Source of the DNA: Rhodeus uyekii | Taxonomy: Eukaryota > Chordata > Actinopteri > Cypriniformes > Acheilognathidae | Length of the DNA stretch: 64,000 nucleotides | Direction: 5' to 3' | NCBI GenBank assembly: GCA_037043235.1 | Contig: JAWRVZ010000132.1 | Span: 1,376,001 to 1,440,000 of the forward strand | Part shown: piece after piece, positions 11,301 through 22,990 of the stretch | Position numbering within the stretch: the stretch's first letter is position 1 | How the letters are laid out: each line of letters begins with the position of its first letter | Notes under the pieces: model-generated | What the model was told of the DNA's origin: nothing | The model's database searches: none | Seen by the model: only the letters and a program-made list of their open reading frames with translations | Program-made: the position numbers and the translations under genes

Positions 11301-14035
11301 TAAGTGCACAATAGAAGGAAAATGACAGTACACTTTGAATATTACAAAACCACATCTCCAATATAATGATGTCTGCAGCAGAAATATATTTACATTACAG
11401 TATCAGTGTTGCGATTGGACACAGTGTCAGATATTGATTTGAACTTTTCCCTGTACACTGAATTTTATTAATGGTAAATCACTGAAAAGAGGTTATAGCA
11501 TCGCATACATTCTTCTACGAAAACCCCATTTAAAGAGCAAGCACAATCTAGATCACAGCAAGTATAAAAATTTTTTTGTTTGACTGATTTCAGCATTTGT
11601 TGAAAAAACTCTCGAAAACGTTTTACGTCGAGAAATAGGTTCGGAATAGAATTAAGCACACTTTAAGCGAATTATTTCCACAGACCTAATTTATGTCTTA
11701 AAACCCAGCTGTCATTGTTTTCCATTTCAACTTAAAACATATTGCATTGAAACGAATCTAGTTAAAAGCGTATTACCATCACAAAAAGCCTGGCTAAATC
11801 CGTGCCATTTTCTGACAAACGTATTATTGTTTCCTCTCAATGCAGGAGGATCGACTAAGAACAAATTGCACAGATTCGGCACTGTTGTCCTCAGCAGTGT
11901 GCCGTAGGAGTCTAGGCTTGCGTGGCACCTGGATAAGGGGGCTTTTTGTCATGCTTGTGTAAGAACGTGATACATAACTCTTTTATCGGCAATGCCTGCC
12001 TGCTAAGCTTATCCCGGCTTTAAGGCTGTTGCACAAGTTGTTCTAATGAGGCTCCCCGGGCCGGAAGGATCCGCCGGACGAAGACGTGCCCAGCATCCCA
12101 AGCGTACACACACACACACACACACACATTCAGACAGGGGTAGGGGTCCTGTCTCAACCGTGGCCTCCAACATATACGTCACACTGAGTAGATGTGGGCC
12201 AATGCTTTGGCTCTGCAATGGTATTCTCCTTCCCTTAATGGGGGGATTGTGCGTTATTTTGCTCTCTCTTTCTCAGTGTGCGTCTACCTCCTCTCTGAAG
12301 TGTCATTAACCTTGAGGCGTGATGCACAGCATGCATACCGAAATCATCCTTCCCTGAGACGAGAGAAAGAGAAGCTCGTAAACCTGATTATGATAAATAA
12401 ACAAGCTTCTCGCCACACATCTGTGGCTAACTGGTTATGTTCCCCTCGTGCAAAGATGCGCTCTGTTCCAGAACCCAGTGAGCTGCCTACGCAGGAAGCA
12501 TTTTAAGGGATCAAAAGGCATGAAGGCTGTTCCAAAAGGTAGGCAAATTAATTATGCTGCCTTCTAAGATGCCTCGTTTTTGGCCAAATTGTAAAGCAGC
12601 ACCATGTGCATCCTTTGCCAATTTCAGAGAAGGGATTGGAGAAGAATGCAATGCAACACAATCAGCAAAATAAAAATTATATACACGAAATTCACTATAC
12701 ATCACAATTACTGCATTCCCCCAATCTAGTGTTTTTTGTGCTTTTTCAAACTTTACTGGAATCCGTTTTAAAGGTGTTACGTACAACAACGAGGCCCCAT
12801 GATTGATGGGATGCTGTCTTAAGCTTATTTTTGCTGGTGGTCAACAACCATTGGGTTCCTCCAAATGTATGAACAAGTAACCGATTTTAGCATCAGCTTC
12901 AGCCTCTGTTTATAACGTAGGACACTTTAGATTCTAGAGAGCATTTGATTGGACAGAAAATCTCATGAGTAGCTGAAGTTCAGAGTGATGTCATCAAAAT
13001 CATTGATCCTTATTGGTGGAAGTGAGAGACTGTAAGTTTTGAATGCTTATATTTTCTAAATACGAATTTTGTCATTGTTTTGGTGCGCCCTAACTTCAAT
13101 TTTGATTTCATGGGGAGTTTAAAGTCCCTCTTCGGTGGAAGTTGCCTCACTAGGTTCTGGAACATACATAAGCACAAGCACAAACAGTTGAAATAACCAA
13201 AAGTGACATTAGCCCTGCTGAAGAGAAGGAATTGCCTGATGAAGAGCACATGACTGAGGGCGGAAAGGGAAACGTGGACCGCACCTGATGCGAACAGCAC
13301 CGTCTTTACGTTCTGTCATTCCCGTTCGGTTGTATCTGTATTATTTAGAGCGTTGGAAAGCCAGGAACAGCGCGTACCACCTAGTCTTGCGTTCCCTTCA
13401 CACCCCTCCTGACAGCACGCCAGCGCGGTTCACTCAAATGAATAATGTAACTTTGTGCCTGGAACAAAGTGAGGAGCTTACAGCGGCATAGCGCCTGCCA
13501 CGGCTGCTGATTCGGGCGGAGGAAGATAATGCAAAAGACAGCGAAAGAGAGCAAGAGAAAGAGAGAGAGAGCACGCACGAGCAAGGAAGAACGCTAAGCT
13601 GCTTCATCAAATCTCCCAAATGAGACGAAACACACAAAAGCTGCTGAAAGGGTGTGCGAGTCAATCTACACAAAGAAAAACATCAGGCTCCCGGCTCCGT
13701 CTGTATTCACAAGCCAGAGGAGGAGACAAAAGTCCCTCCGTTCCTAGCCGAAGGAGAAAATGGCTCTTTATCGAAACCAAACGATATAAATGGAATCATT
13801 ATGCACGATGGTTGCACATACGCTCTGTAAAGAGCAAATGCGATACGCTAATGAAAAAGACAACAAACAGATCAATAGGGCGTACCTCATTGCGCAAAGA
13901 GCAAGAGGCATTGTGGGAATGAGAAGACGGATTATAATACAGATATTTTCCATTGTCCCTACTTCGAGCCGTTGAGAGAAAGGCACATTAATGAAGACAA
14001 ATGAACGATTGTTTGTCTCTCGCAACCTCGAATTA
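11300..14035. other. Non-repetitive stretch with one CA microsatellite
   Basis: GC-moderate, mostly unique-looking DNA. Overlapping short ORFs near 12.0-12.5 and 13.3-14.0 kb lack splice context, and several run through low-complexity purine tracts (13540-13600). No gene supported. Confidence 0.35.
12106..12128. repeat. (AC)n microsatellite
   Basis: About 11 AC units. Confidence 0.95.
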
Positions 14036-14235
14036 AATGGGTCTGGGGAAACTCGGCAGCCGTCTCACATTCCGCGGATGGAGTGAAAGGGCTATTCTCT
14101 CTCACCGCAATCAGTGTTCATCTGAGCTCCATCCTCTCGTCTGATGGAGAGGGGGAACGATAGGCAGAATTTCGGAGGGAGGTGTAATTGATTAACTTGT
14201 GGAAAGCTGATTAAGATGAACTATCAGTGTGGAAC
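14035..14235. promoter_or_regulatory. Candidate enhancer-like block with paired-type homeodomain site
   Basis: Unique-looking, GC-balanced sequence between AT-rich flanks. TAATTGATTA at 14184-14193 is two inverted TAAT half-sites separated by 2 bp (P2-type dimer site); CTGATTAAG follows. Resembles a conserved non-coding element; conservation untested. Confidence 0.3.
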
Positions 14236-14312
14236 CCAGAATGCTTTTTTTTAGCCGGTGAAAACTTTTTACAACTAAAAGGAAATATAGCTATAGCTCG
14301 GTTTCTTAAGCT

Positions 14313-14690
14313 CACCAAGGATGCGCTTACTTGATAAAAAAACAGTAATATTGTAAATATTATTACATAATTAATCTCATTTATTTGAACAGGCTTATTG
14401 GCCTACTTTAAAAAGTAATTTAATTCTATGATGCACAATTTAATTTTCAGCATCATCACATGATTTGCTCTTGAAGATATATTTCAATGTTTTATCATAT
14501 TCAATGTTACAAACTCTTGTGCTACTTAATATTTTTGTGGAAGCCGCGATGTGTTATTTTTCAGAATTCTTTGATGAATTTTAAATTGAAAAGAACAGCA
14601 TTAATTTGAAACAGAAATCTAAATTATAAATGCTTTTACTGTTACTTTTTTCATCTGTTTAATGCATGCAATTTCTATAAAAAAGAAAAC
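14313..14690 (+). mobile_element. Dispersed repeat, CACTACCGTTCAAAAG family, 5'-truncated
   Basis: 'ttttcagcatcatcacatga', 'gtgctacttaatatttttgtgg', 'tcagaattctttgatgaatt', 'aaaagaacagcattaatttg' and 'tctgtttaatgcatgc' are in the family order. The 5' end is decayed. Non-coding. Confidence 0.6.
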
Positions 14691-14759
14691 GTTTGTACTA
14701 TATTCTCCTTTCATTTCTTTGCTTTATGCGAAACGTTAAACTGATTAAAGCAATAGTTT

Positions 14760-16480
14760 CCTCCCAAAATGCCAGAGTTTAGAATAAATAACCATTCTAC
14801 ATTAGCAGCCCATTTTACTCAATGATGCATAATATGTAAAACAGAATATTCCAAAAATTATAGCGTGGGGCTCGATTTTAACCAACAGATTTTGACTGAA
14901 TCATGAAAAGTGGGCGTTACATACCATAATGTACTTGTGCGTTTGGAGAAGAAGGCAGAAAAAAAAAACAGACTAGTGACATTAATTGAGAACCAAAGGT
15001 ATTTTCACATTTTTTATGAAACAAATTTGTCTTATTTTGAATAAAATGCACAGATGAATCATTTAAAATAATAACAGGAGATGTTTTTTAAGTGAACAGC
15101 ATCAATTTTGATTGTGTGCTGGTTAATAACAGTGGTTTGCACACTTTATTGCAGTAATAATTGGAAAAGCACCTATGGTATTTTGGTGGAAACTATGGTT
15201 ACCATGGTGAGTTTTCATTAAGCACAGCTTGTCTCATTATAATCGTGATACCGTCTTTGTTAAAGCTGCTCTCGAATCACATCCATCATTTCTGAGACTA
15301 TCTGCATCAAATCCCTATCCACAAAATATATTCCAAACTATTGAAAACAGCCTGTTTCTAAACAAAATTTTGCACAAATGAGCCGCACTGCGGACGAAGG
15401 AGAAGAAGTTCGAATTGATTCTTCATTCCCTCAACCCATCTTAGCCACTCAGTGCACATTTATTTCAAAGCATGAAGCGTTTTCAAGAGGATATGTGATC
15501 TGCCGCACCAAATGAATTGTATACTTGACCTCCATTTGAAGCTGCTCTGGAAGGTCTGACAACATTCAGAGGGCGACGGTGATCGAAAAACGAATGTTTA
15601 AAGCACATGCCAACAGCACTTCCTCTAAGGAACATTTCCATTTCCTATTACTTGGCCGTATTCACAAGAGGGAGACGGCGGCCGCCTAGGCTGTTCATTT
15701 GGTGTTTTTCTACCTTCTTGCTTTGGGTCTTTTCCCCCTTCATTTGGCCCTATTCACACCCAACGAGTCTGCCAAGTCTAGTTTTGTCAACTTTGTGCAG
15801 TCAGGTCCCCATCTAGTATGGTGGCGTGCTCCGTTTTCATCTTTCACACATTAAATTGGGAATTAAACGTCTGTAGGTTTTATCTTTCAATCTCTCTGGT
15901 CTGCCCTCTTACTTTGACATGTTCTTTAATGGTTCGCCCATGGAATCGCCACCCACCAGGCCCCTTAACGCACGTGTCCAGCCGCTTGATGTATGAAGAC
16001 TCGCACAAATTGGCAATCAGGTGAGGTTGGCTTGGATAGAGGCTCTACTCGCTGGCATCCTGACTCCAATTCCCTTTTCTGGCTCCTGCGTCTGTTTTCA
16101 CCAGGGCCCTGACAGGTGCTCCTGACAAAATCCATTACCTTTGCAATTACACAATCTCACTTTCCTCGCTCAGCCTTCTCGACCAGAGACTGCCATCGCC
16201 TCGCCTGTCCGTTCGGACGATTGGCTAATTAGGGGACTTAAGAGGAGGAAACCTGCTTTAATTTTCATTACGCCGAGGAGACACCCCGACTGTCACCACT
16301 GCCATCAGCGGGAAGAAGCGATGTGTATGACCTCTCATTTAGTCTCCCTCTCTGTCTGTTATGGAGGAACGTGAAACTTTTCATGGTGTAGTTGAGAAAT
16401 GAAGCATGAGACGCTTCGTTTCGGCCCGATGGCGATCTCATCTTCAATAAAGAAATAAGCCCAGAAAGAAATAGATGGTC
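14760..16480. other. Non-repetitive stretch, partly GC-rich, no gene recognised
   Basis: The part from about 15.55 to 16.40 kb is more GC-balanced, unique-looking and pyrimidine-rich, possibly conserved non-coding DNA. Its short plus-strand ORFs have no recognisable domain. Confidence 0.35.
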
Positions 16481-16484
16481 TGAA

Positions 16485-16610
16485 ATGAATACTCTGTCAT
16501 CATCTACTCACCCTCTTGTCATTCCAGCCTCATATTATTATTTTTTATTCTGCGGAACAGAAAAGGAGATGTTAGAGTGTTTGAGCTTCCGTTTTCCCAA
16601 AGGTGGACAG
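16485..16610 (+). mobile_element. MITE fragment, AGGGATAGTTCAC family
   Basis: 'tgtcatcatctactcaccct', 'cttgtcattccagcc' and 'tattctgcggaacag' are characteristic internal blocks. Confidence 0.55.
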
Positions 16611-16623
16611 GGATTTTCACTCA

Positions 16624-16775
16624 GAAACACTGCAAACAAATTTGTTTTTAATGAGTCTTTTTGACTTGTTTTTCAGTGCATAAGATTTGTTTTCAGAGAA
16701 CATATCTTGAATAAAGGTACATTTTGTTTTTTCTGCACAGGCTGATCAGAAACTGTTTTGTTGCAGTGAAAAATG
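16624..16775. mobile_element. Short MITE with ACACTGCAAA ends
   Basis: Opens ACACTGCAAACAAA and closes GTTTTGTTGCAGTG, an imperfect inverted pair about 150 bp apart. Internal 'tttttgacttgtttttcag' matches the copy at 63720. Confidence 0.45.
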
Positions 16776-17049
16776 TACCAGTGCTGCAAGAAAAAATACA
16801 CTCGTATTACGCATTCTCTTAATACTTTATGCAGTCTTGCTTCTCAACTAAATTTATAATGCTCACAGGATTTTAAGATATTTTAACTGGAAAATAAAAC
16901 AAAATACTGATTAAGAACAATTTTGGCACTGAAAAAGCACAATAAAAGTCAAGGCACAATTTTTTGTCTGAATTCCTGAAGCACATGATGGAAGTTTGGG
17001 TGAGGAACAGACTGAAATTTAAGTTGTTATTCACTGACAAATTTCAATT

Positions 17050-17230
17050 GCACTAAAATGCCCCCTTTGGATGCAACTGTTAAAATAAATAATTTTCCCT
17101 TTTGGGATCTCTACACGTAAAGACTATCACCCACTTTTGTTGCATGGAAAACAGAAGTTTGGAAGATCTCCATTTATGTTTTACAGGATAAAAAATTGAT
17201 TTGAATTTTTGGGTTGAACTATTCCCTTAA
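17050..17230 (+). mobile_element. MITE copy, AGGGATAGTTCAC family
   Basis: 'gcatggaaaacagaagtttgg' and the end 'gaatttttgggttgaactattccc' identify the 3' half of this element. Confidence 0.5.
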
Positions 17231-17234
17231 TCTC

Positions 17235-18900
17235 TTTACCAAAACATCACCAAACATCCGCACTGTGCAAATGCCTTTTCCTTTCAACTTCCATCTATAA
17301 AACATTATATTTTCCTGCTGACAGGAGTTAGTAAAAGACGCGCTCAAAACCGGACTAAAATCTGTAGGAGCAAACTTTTCTCAGGACAGAGTTTTGAGAG
17401 AGGCGGTGACAGACATGCGGCCAATTAGCGTGATTGCAGATCATAATTTGAGGTCATTTGAACAAGGTCCGCCCACAGACAGAGCAATCGGCGGCTACGA
17501 TAAACAGCCGCTCACCTCTGCGAAATCGATTCGGCCTGTGCCTGTTGGAGATGCTCGTTTAATGGATGTGAAACTCCGTTCGCTAGCTTTTTAAGCATGA
17601 CTCCAGGGGTCAAAACAAATATCTGAAAGAAAGTAAAACTCAATCAGAATTAAAGCCATTTCTGACGTAAATACAGCCTCAGAGTTCTTAAGTCATGAAT
17701 ACAAGAGAAAGCTGATTAAAGATCCCTAACCGTAATAAAAACAAAGCTAAGCTAAAATTGTTTTCATAAGCCTTTGCTTTAAGGCGATTAGCCCAAGTTT
17801 CAGTCTCTGACTTTTTTCCGCCTTTTGTTTCGGTGACATCAGATTTAGGGCATCCGTCATCCTGGACTGCTTCCTGTTGAGAAAGATTAATTGCGTCGCC
17901 CCATCCGCGCGTGCACGAACTGCATAATCATCTCCGCTAATGAGGGCTGCCATTTACCACCACAATTACTGCTATTTTCAAACCCATTCAAACCTCACAC
18001 CCAAAGGCCAAAGTTGTGGTCAGACCGGTTGCCATGGAGAGATTTTTTTAATTCCAATTTCATTGAATATATTCATGCGGATCTGCTGGTTATTCACACA
18101 GGCTTGGGGGTACACGCGTGCAAATGTGCTAAAAATAGGGACAATTATGGACCTGTGCAGGGCAGAGGATGACGGCCAGAGAAAATGGCTCTCCTAGATG
18201 TTACAGGCTGACTTTTGAGTTGCACAGTAAAGTAAATCATGCTAAATTACTCCTGTGCATTTCGATTTGGCTGCATTAATCTTTGAGAGGAAAAAGAGAG
18301 CAGGAAATGTATCTGGAAATAAACTTCCTATTTATCACCCTACAGCGAAGCCTCTGCCTTCAAGGGGGGGACGGTCCATGTGAACAACCTGAAACAACCT
18401 GAGACGGCCAAATCGTTTTTTCTTATTGGAAAACGTTTCACGGCCACAACTATCGCGGCTGTGCCAGCCGGTTCTGGTGCGGTATGATTGGTAAGGTCCA
18501 ATTCACAGCGTGAATAAGCCTCTCTCTGGCTGATTACATGCTTTGATGTAGTGTCGTGAACACTTTCCAGGCTCACTTCTCCCTAGGACACACAAACGAC
18601 ACCCAGACGTTTCATTCAAATTCATGGTGCGTCTCCACCAAGTTCCGCACAATAATTGAGGGGAAGTCAGGTGAAACTTGCCCGAGGCCAGATTTGAAAT
18701 GTTATTGAGAAATGACAGATGGTAGACAGCCTTTACCGTGGCGGCATTTGCGAATGGACTGCTTGGATCTCTCCACGGGTCCTTAATTACCTTGGAGGCA
18801 GTTAATAGGCAAACTGGTAAAGATAAAGGCGCTATACTTAGGTGCTATAGATCCTTGTTAACGCTTTATGTTGAAATAATCAATTGCCCACCATGAACTA
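17235..18900. other. Non-repetitive stretch, candidate conserved non-coding DNA
   Basis: Unique-looking sequence with GC-balanced islands at about 17.38-17.60, 17.86-18.00 and 18.60-18.85 kb. The last has TTAATTACCTTGG and CAGTTAATAGG homeodomain-type cores. No exon is supported. Confidence 0.35.
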
Positions 18901-18911
18901 CAATTATAATC

Positions 18912-19400
18912 AGTCAATAGCTGTTTCCATCCACCTATTATTATGCTCATTTTGGGATATCGCATTATAAAAAAACGCTGGACGGAAACGCTGAGATGCG
19001 CATCAATTTTAGAAATGTGCATAAACTACAATATTTACCATATCAATTTTTCGATGTGCATCAAAAATGTGACTTTGTGATGGAATGACATAACTGACCG
19101 ATCTCAAATGCTGCTTTGGTTGTTCTGAAACGCCTGAGCAAATTCTGTCGTCAATGTGGTTCGGTATAATTACCTTCCAGAACTGTCTCACACGAACAGC
19201 AGGAATCCGCCTCCGAACGCAAGATGACTTTATTACGTTTCGTTTGCTCGCAATGAGGCACAAGTCATTTATTATGTATGAAGTTATTATATACAGTGGA
19301 TTCTTCTACGGCAGCAACTTCAATTCTTCGTAGTGATATTTAACGCCAGGAAGGGATGATTTTGTTCTCTTCAACTCACTGGATGGAAACGGTTCTTTAT
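18912..19400. mobile_element. Dispersed DNA element bounded by TTTCCATCCA / TGGATGGAAAC
   Basis: 'agctgtttccatccacc' at the left and 'ctggatggaaacggtt' at the right form an inverted pair. Just inside lies 'gggatatcgcattataaaaaaacgc' with 'ctggacggaaacgc'. The layout is known from cyprinid non-autonomous transposons. The two ORFs here (19009-19263, 19306-19554, minus) are not genes. Confidence 0.45.
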
Positions 19401-20250
19401 TCGTTTTATAACTTTGGATAGAAACATAGCTAATGTAATGATTTACATTCGCCAAAAACAGATCTGTTATAATATGGCTGAAGTTTTCTTTCTTTTTGGA
19501 ATTTTTGTCATCGTCAAACTGAAAGTGTCTCATTGCCACCAGACATATTTGCATTGAATATGTAAATATTTAAACCTGTGAAATGGTAATCAAGATTCAA
19601 CGTTCGGGATGTGTTGAGGAGTATACTTGCAAAAAATATCCTAGCATTGAATATGCCTTCATTTGGGTCATAAAAAATTATTTAGCGGCCCAATACATAT
19701 TTGGACATATTTGTAGCCACTTTTAATGTATTAGATATTAGTATATTCAAGTATATATTTAGTATATATTTGCTTGCAACTGCATATGCAAGCAAATGAT
19801 TTTCTCAGAACAAAGTTCGGAGCTGTTTTTGACTTTTTGTGGACGTATAAATTCATATGAACTATCTATTCTTTTATTATTAAAATTAAACTTATTTTTG
19901 CTAAAACTTTTCTTGAAAAAAATAAATGCAGGCCAGATACTTAAATACTTTCAAATACTATGTGGAATAAATAAATGTAAATATAAATTTTAAAAGATGT
20001 ATAAATTTAGGTTGTTAAAGTGCGACAGTACTTCCCTAGAACTCTGTACCTCGGACTGATATTGCCATATTTAAGCTATGAAAATAAGCAGATCATCTTA
20101 CAGGTAAGTACAATAAAATCATGAACAGGGTCCTGATATCGCTTCTGTTTCTCAGCCCTGAGATCTGGGCCAAAACCAAGGTCACGTCCTGCATCTGGTT
20201 CCCTTTGTAAGCTACTGAAACTTCAATATTCTTCCCATTCCAGACACTGT
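19400..20250. other. AT-rich stretch; possible 3' UTR of the minus-strand exon
   Basis: If the candidate exon at 20252-20391 is real, its 3' UTR lies here. On the minus strand an AATAAA hexamer occurs near 19870. No ORF of note. Confidence 0.3.
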
Positions 20251-20251
20251 C

Positions 20252-20391
20252 TCAAACCTCGGTCTCATAGTCCTGTCGTGGTTGTCCCTCTTGCTCCTTT
20301 TTCTTCTTTTTCCTTCCGCAAAGGCCGTGAAGGCCACAGAAGCAGGCAAAGGTGAACTGAGGCATAGTGGACCTCCACAAAATTATGACAC
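20252..20391 (-). CDS. Candidate last coding exon with polybasic tail and PDZ ligand
   Basis: The minus strand shows a strong acceptor (ttctctctttctatctctgcag) directly before G20391. The exon then stays open for 45 codons to a TGA at 20252. The first two bases complete a split codon. It reads VIILWRSTMPQFTFACF, then CGLHGLCGRKKKKKEQEG, then QPRQDYETEV. Features: Cys-rich patch, five lysines in a row, and a C-terminal T-E-V that fits the class I PDZ-binding rule. Third codon positions are GC-rich, unlike the AT-rich surroundings. This suggests the cytoplasmic end of a membrane protein. I do not recognise the gene. Upstream exons would lie at higher coordinates and none were found with certainty. 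A chance ORF of this length after an acceptor is possible. Confidence 0.4.
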
Positions 20392-20639
20392 CTGCAGAGA
20401 TAGAAAGAGAGAACAAGAAATGTAGATACCAGATACATTACGATACTAAATGATGAATCATTGATACTGGCAGATCTGTGATTTGTGAAAAGAGATTTAA
20501 GTTCTAGGATTTGTATCTATATATAAGAATATTACATTTTTAGAGGTGAATCATATGCATTCAATTTAATTATTTGTTCTAGAACCCCAAAATTATGCAA
20601 ATCAGGTAACAACATAAACACATTGCTGAATGCAATTTC

Positions 20640-20950
20640 AACAACTTATAATAATAATTTGTCACATTTATATAGTGCCGTTCTTGGTACTCATAATGCT
20701 TTACATTTGCAAGAGGGGAATCTCCTTATTCACCACCAATGTGCAGCATCACCTGGATGATGCAACGGCAGCCATATTGAACCAGAACGCCCATCACACA
20801 CCAGCTTATTGGTGGAGAGGAGACAGAGCGATGAAGACAATTGGTATACGAGGATGATTAGGAGGCCATGAGGGACCGAGGCCAATAGACAAGTGTGGCC
20901 TCAATACTGAGTTTACACCCCTACTCCTTCTGAGGGACAGCGTTTAAGAT
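20640..20950 (-). mobile_element. Retroposon-type dispersed repeat with ATT-rich tail
   Basis: On the minus strand it ends in 'tatataaatgtgacaaattattattat', a 3' tail like those of fish non-LTR elements. The inside, 'aatgtgcagcatcacctgg', 'gatgatgcaacggcagcc' and 'attggtggagaggagacag', belongs to a common fish dispersed repeat. It is broken off where the SINE at 20955 starts. The 75-aa ORF is not a gene. Confidence 0.5.
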
Positions 20951-20954
20951 ACAC

Positions 20955-21095
20955 TGAAACAAAGCTCAAATAGTAGAGCATGGCGCAAAAAATGCCAAGG
21001 TCATTGGTTTGATTCCCAGGGAATGCATGAACTGATAAACTGTATACCTTTAATTCACTTTGGATAAAAGCATCTGCTAAATGCTTAAATGAAAG
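20955..21095 (+). mobile_element. tRNA-derived SINE
   Basis: Box A-like AGCTCAAATAGTAGAGCATG, box B-like GGTTTGATTCCCAGG, then 'gaatgcatgaactgataaac' and the conserved tail CACTTTGGATAAAAGCATC TGCTAAATGC. This is the most complete copy of the SINE in the window. It is not a tRNA gene. Confidence 0.7.
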
Positions 21096-21099
21096 CAAA

Positions 21100-22725
21100 A
21101 CAAAAAGGTCTGATTTATTTGTGAAAATTGCAGAAAGTATCTGGTAAACATCTCTAAAAAGTCAGCTTTTCATACATTCTAAATCATAAAAGACGTTTTA
21201 TAAATATGTATTTAATATCTGACAGCAAATGTCTTAGAGATACTCTAAAATACTCTAAAAAAGTGTATCAGAGCAGTGTAAATTTAGATAAAAGGAGTGT
21301 TTACACTGAAAATAATTACAATCACTTAATTTAAATACTGCATGAATGGCCTAGCTTGGAAAGAGCCTGGTGAAACTGAATTGCGAATTGGTTAGTGAAT
21401 GAGAGTTGCGCTGAAATACCCTGAGCAAAAGAGTTTAGTGAATTTGCCACTTTATTCTCTTACAACAAAAGCTTGTTAAACGTTGGACATTGTGAGCTGT
21501 AAATGCAGCAGTCACTCACTTGCGAAGTTCAATAACGTAATTCTGAAGGGCTATAATACAGGCAAAAACGCGCTAAAGCAGCATCTCGGCGTGACTGGCG
21601 CGTTATCTGCACTGCATTGTTTCAGGCTGTAGGTTTGCTTGTGTTCTGCAGAGAGGAGATTACATGCTGAATGCATTTCGGACTCGGCTGGCTGAGCCGA
21701 GCGGCTCACGCGCTGATGAGCTTCCTGTAAGAGGACAGGGCGAAATCGCAGCTATCATATCCTGTGCAGACTGCAATTAACTCGAGTGCGGCTTTCGCTC
21801 TGGGAATTGAGACGTCTGAAATCTTGAGTCTTAAGCCTCGCGGAAGCGGGAAGGTCAAGCACCGCACACGTGCATGTGAATATGTGGACACCGGCGCTGT
21901 GTTCATTTACAGACCCCCTCAATATAAGCTTATGTCCCGCCACGTACGGTAAACAGACTTGTACGTACGCATTTGGAAGGTGCTGGGAAATTAGACACCA
22001 TGTGTCAAGATGTGCAATGGGACATGGACAGAAAAGCAATGCCGCTGGTGTGGACGGCACTGAATGGATTTGACATTGCACAACTGTGGATGGTCCCTAC
22101 GGTCCCATTAGGGTACTTGCCACTAATGGTTGAGGGCACTCCAGTGATGAGAACTACACGTGTAAGCACCTTAAAGCCACTAAACCACAAGCAGCCGTGT
22201 TCCAGGCAAGCACATACCTCCATTTGCACTCCTAAGGGTCCCTGGTTTAGTCAAACAACTCATGAATTAGTCAGACACTCTTAAATAATGCCATATCAAA
22301 CATGATGTTGGCAGAAAATGTTTAAGAAAACAAAAAAAAAACATGGGTCTCATTCATCATTCAATGCAAACAGAATGGATTTCTCCATAAATGATTTGAA
22401 TATTTTGAAATCAATCATAAACCATTCTCGTAGTGTCACAAAATCGTTCAAAAAACAGTTCTTAAAAGCTGACAATTTACATTTTTTACATGAATTGCCG
22501 GATCATGCAGTTTACAAGTTCATTCCACTTGTGTAGTGAGTTACCTCACTGATTGAGTTGAAGACTAATAAAAAATTAGTCAACACTTTAAATGTCAGTG
22601 TGCTAATTCAGTGACTAATGGCTAATTAAAAATGTATGCATTTTTGTATAAAGTATTCATTAAAATTCGTATGGCTTGTCACATTGTGCGCCATCAATAG
22701 ATTTACATAAGAATGGATTATGAAA
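21100..22725. other. Non-repetitive stretch; GC-rich island 21.4-22.3 kb
   Basis: Overlapping ORFs of 60-108 aa occur in several frames of both strands from 21.7 to 22.3 kb. That is what a GC-richer unique region gives by chance, and none has a recognisable domain. Possibly conserved non-coding sequence. Confidence 0.35.
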
Positions 22726-22727
22726 GA

Positions 22728-22990
22728 GTTGAGGCCGTTCACACCAAGGACGATAACTATAATTAGAAAAACTATAGTATAGTTTAAATAAATGAGTAGC
22801 AGAGTCTATACCATAACTATAAAAATAATAGCACAGAGAAACAATATCGCTGGAAGCCATTTTTTTCTGCTTATGATCGATAAAAACATAGACAGCCAAT
22901 CAGGATCCATCCTGGTATAAAGAGCTCGAGCATTTAAAGCGGCAGACGACAAAAATAAAACAGAACATTATTGTCCACTGGTGTAGATTC
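22728..22990. mobile_element. MITE with ACACCAAGGACGATAACT start
   Basis: 'gttcacaccaaggacgataac' with several 'aactata' repeats, then GACAGCCAATCAGGATCC and TTTAAAGCGGCAGACGAC. Shares its right half with 7130-7265. Abundant cyprinid type, non-coding. Confidence 0.55.

Noticed and set aside
20039..20103. 65-nt plus-strand exon ending in a perfect donor (CAG then gtaagt)
   Set aside because: The acceptor is weak, the length is not in frame, and it lies antisense to the better-supported minus-strand exon's 3' region.
20955..21095. Functional tRNA gene
   Set aside because: Box A and B are present but the cloverleaf cannot be completed and the 3' tail is the SINE-specific one.
21755..22284. Cluster of about 100-aa ORFs on both strands as a gene
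   Set aside because: Mutually overlapping frames in a GC-richer segment; none has a motif or splice sites.
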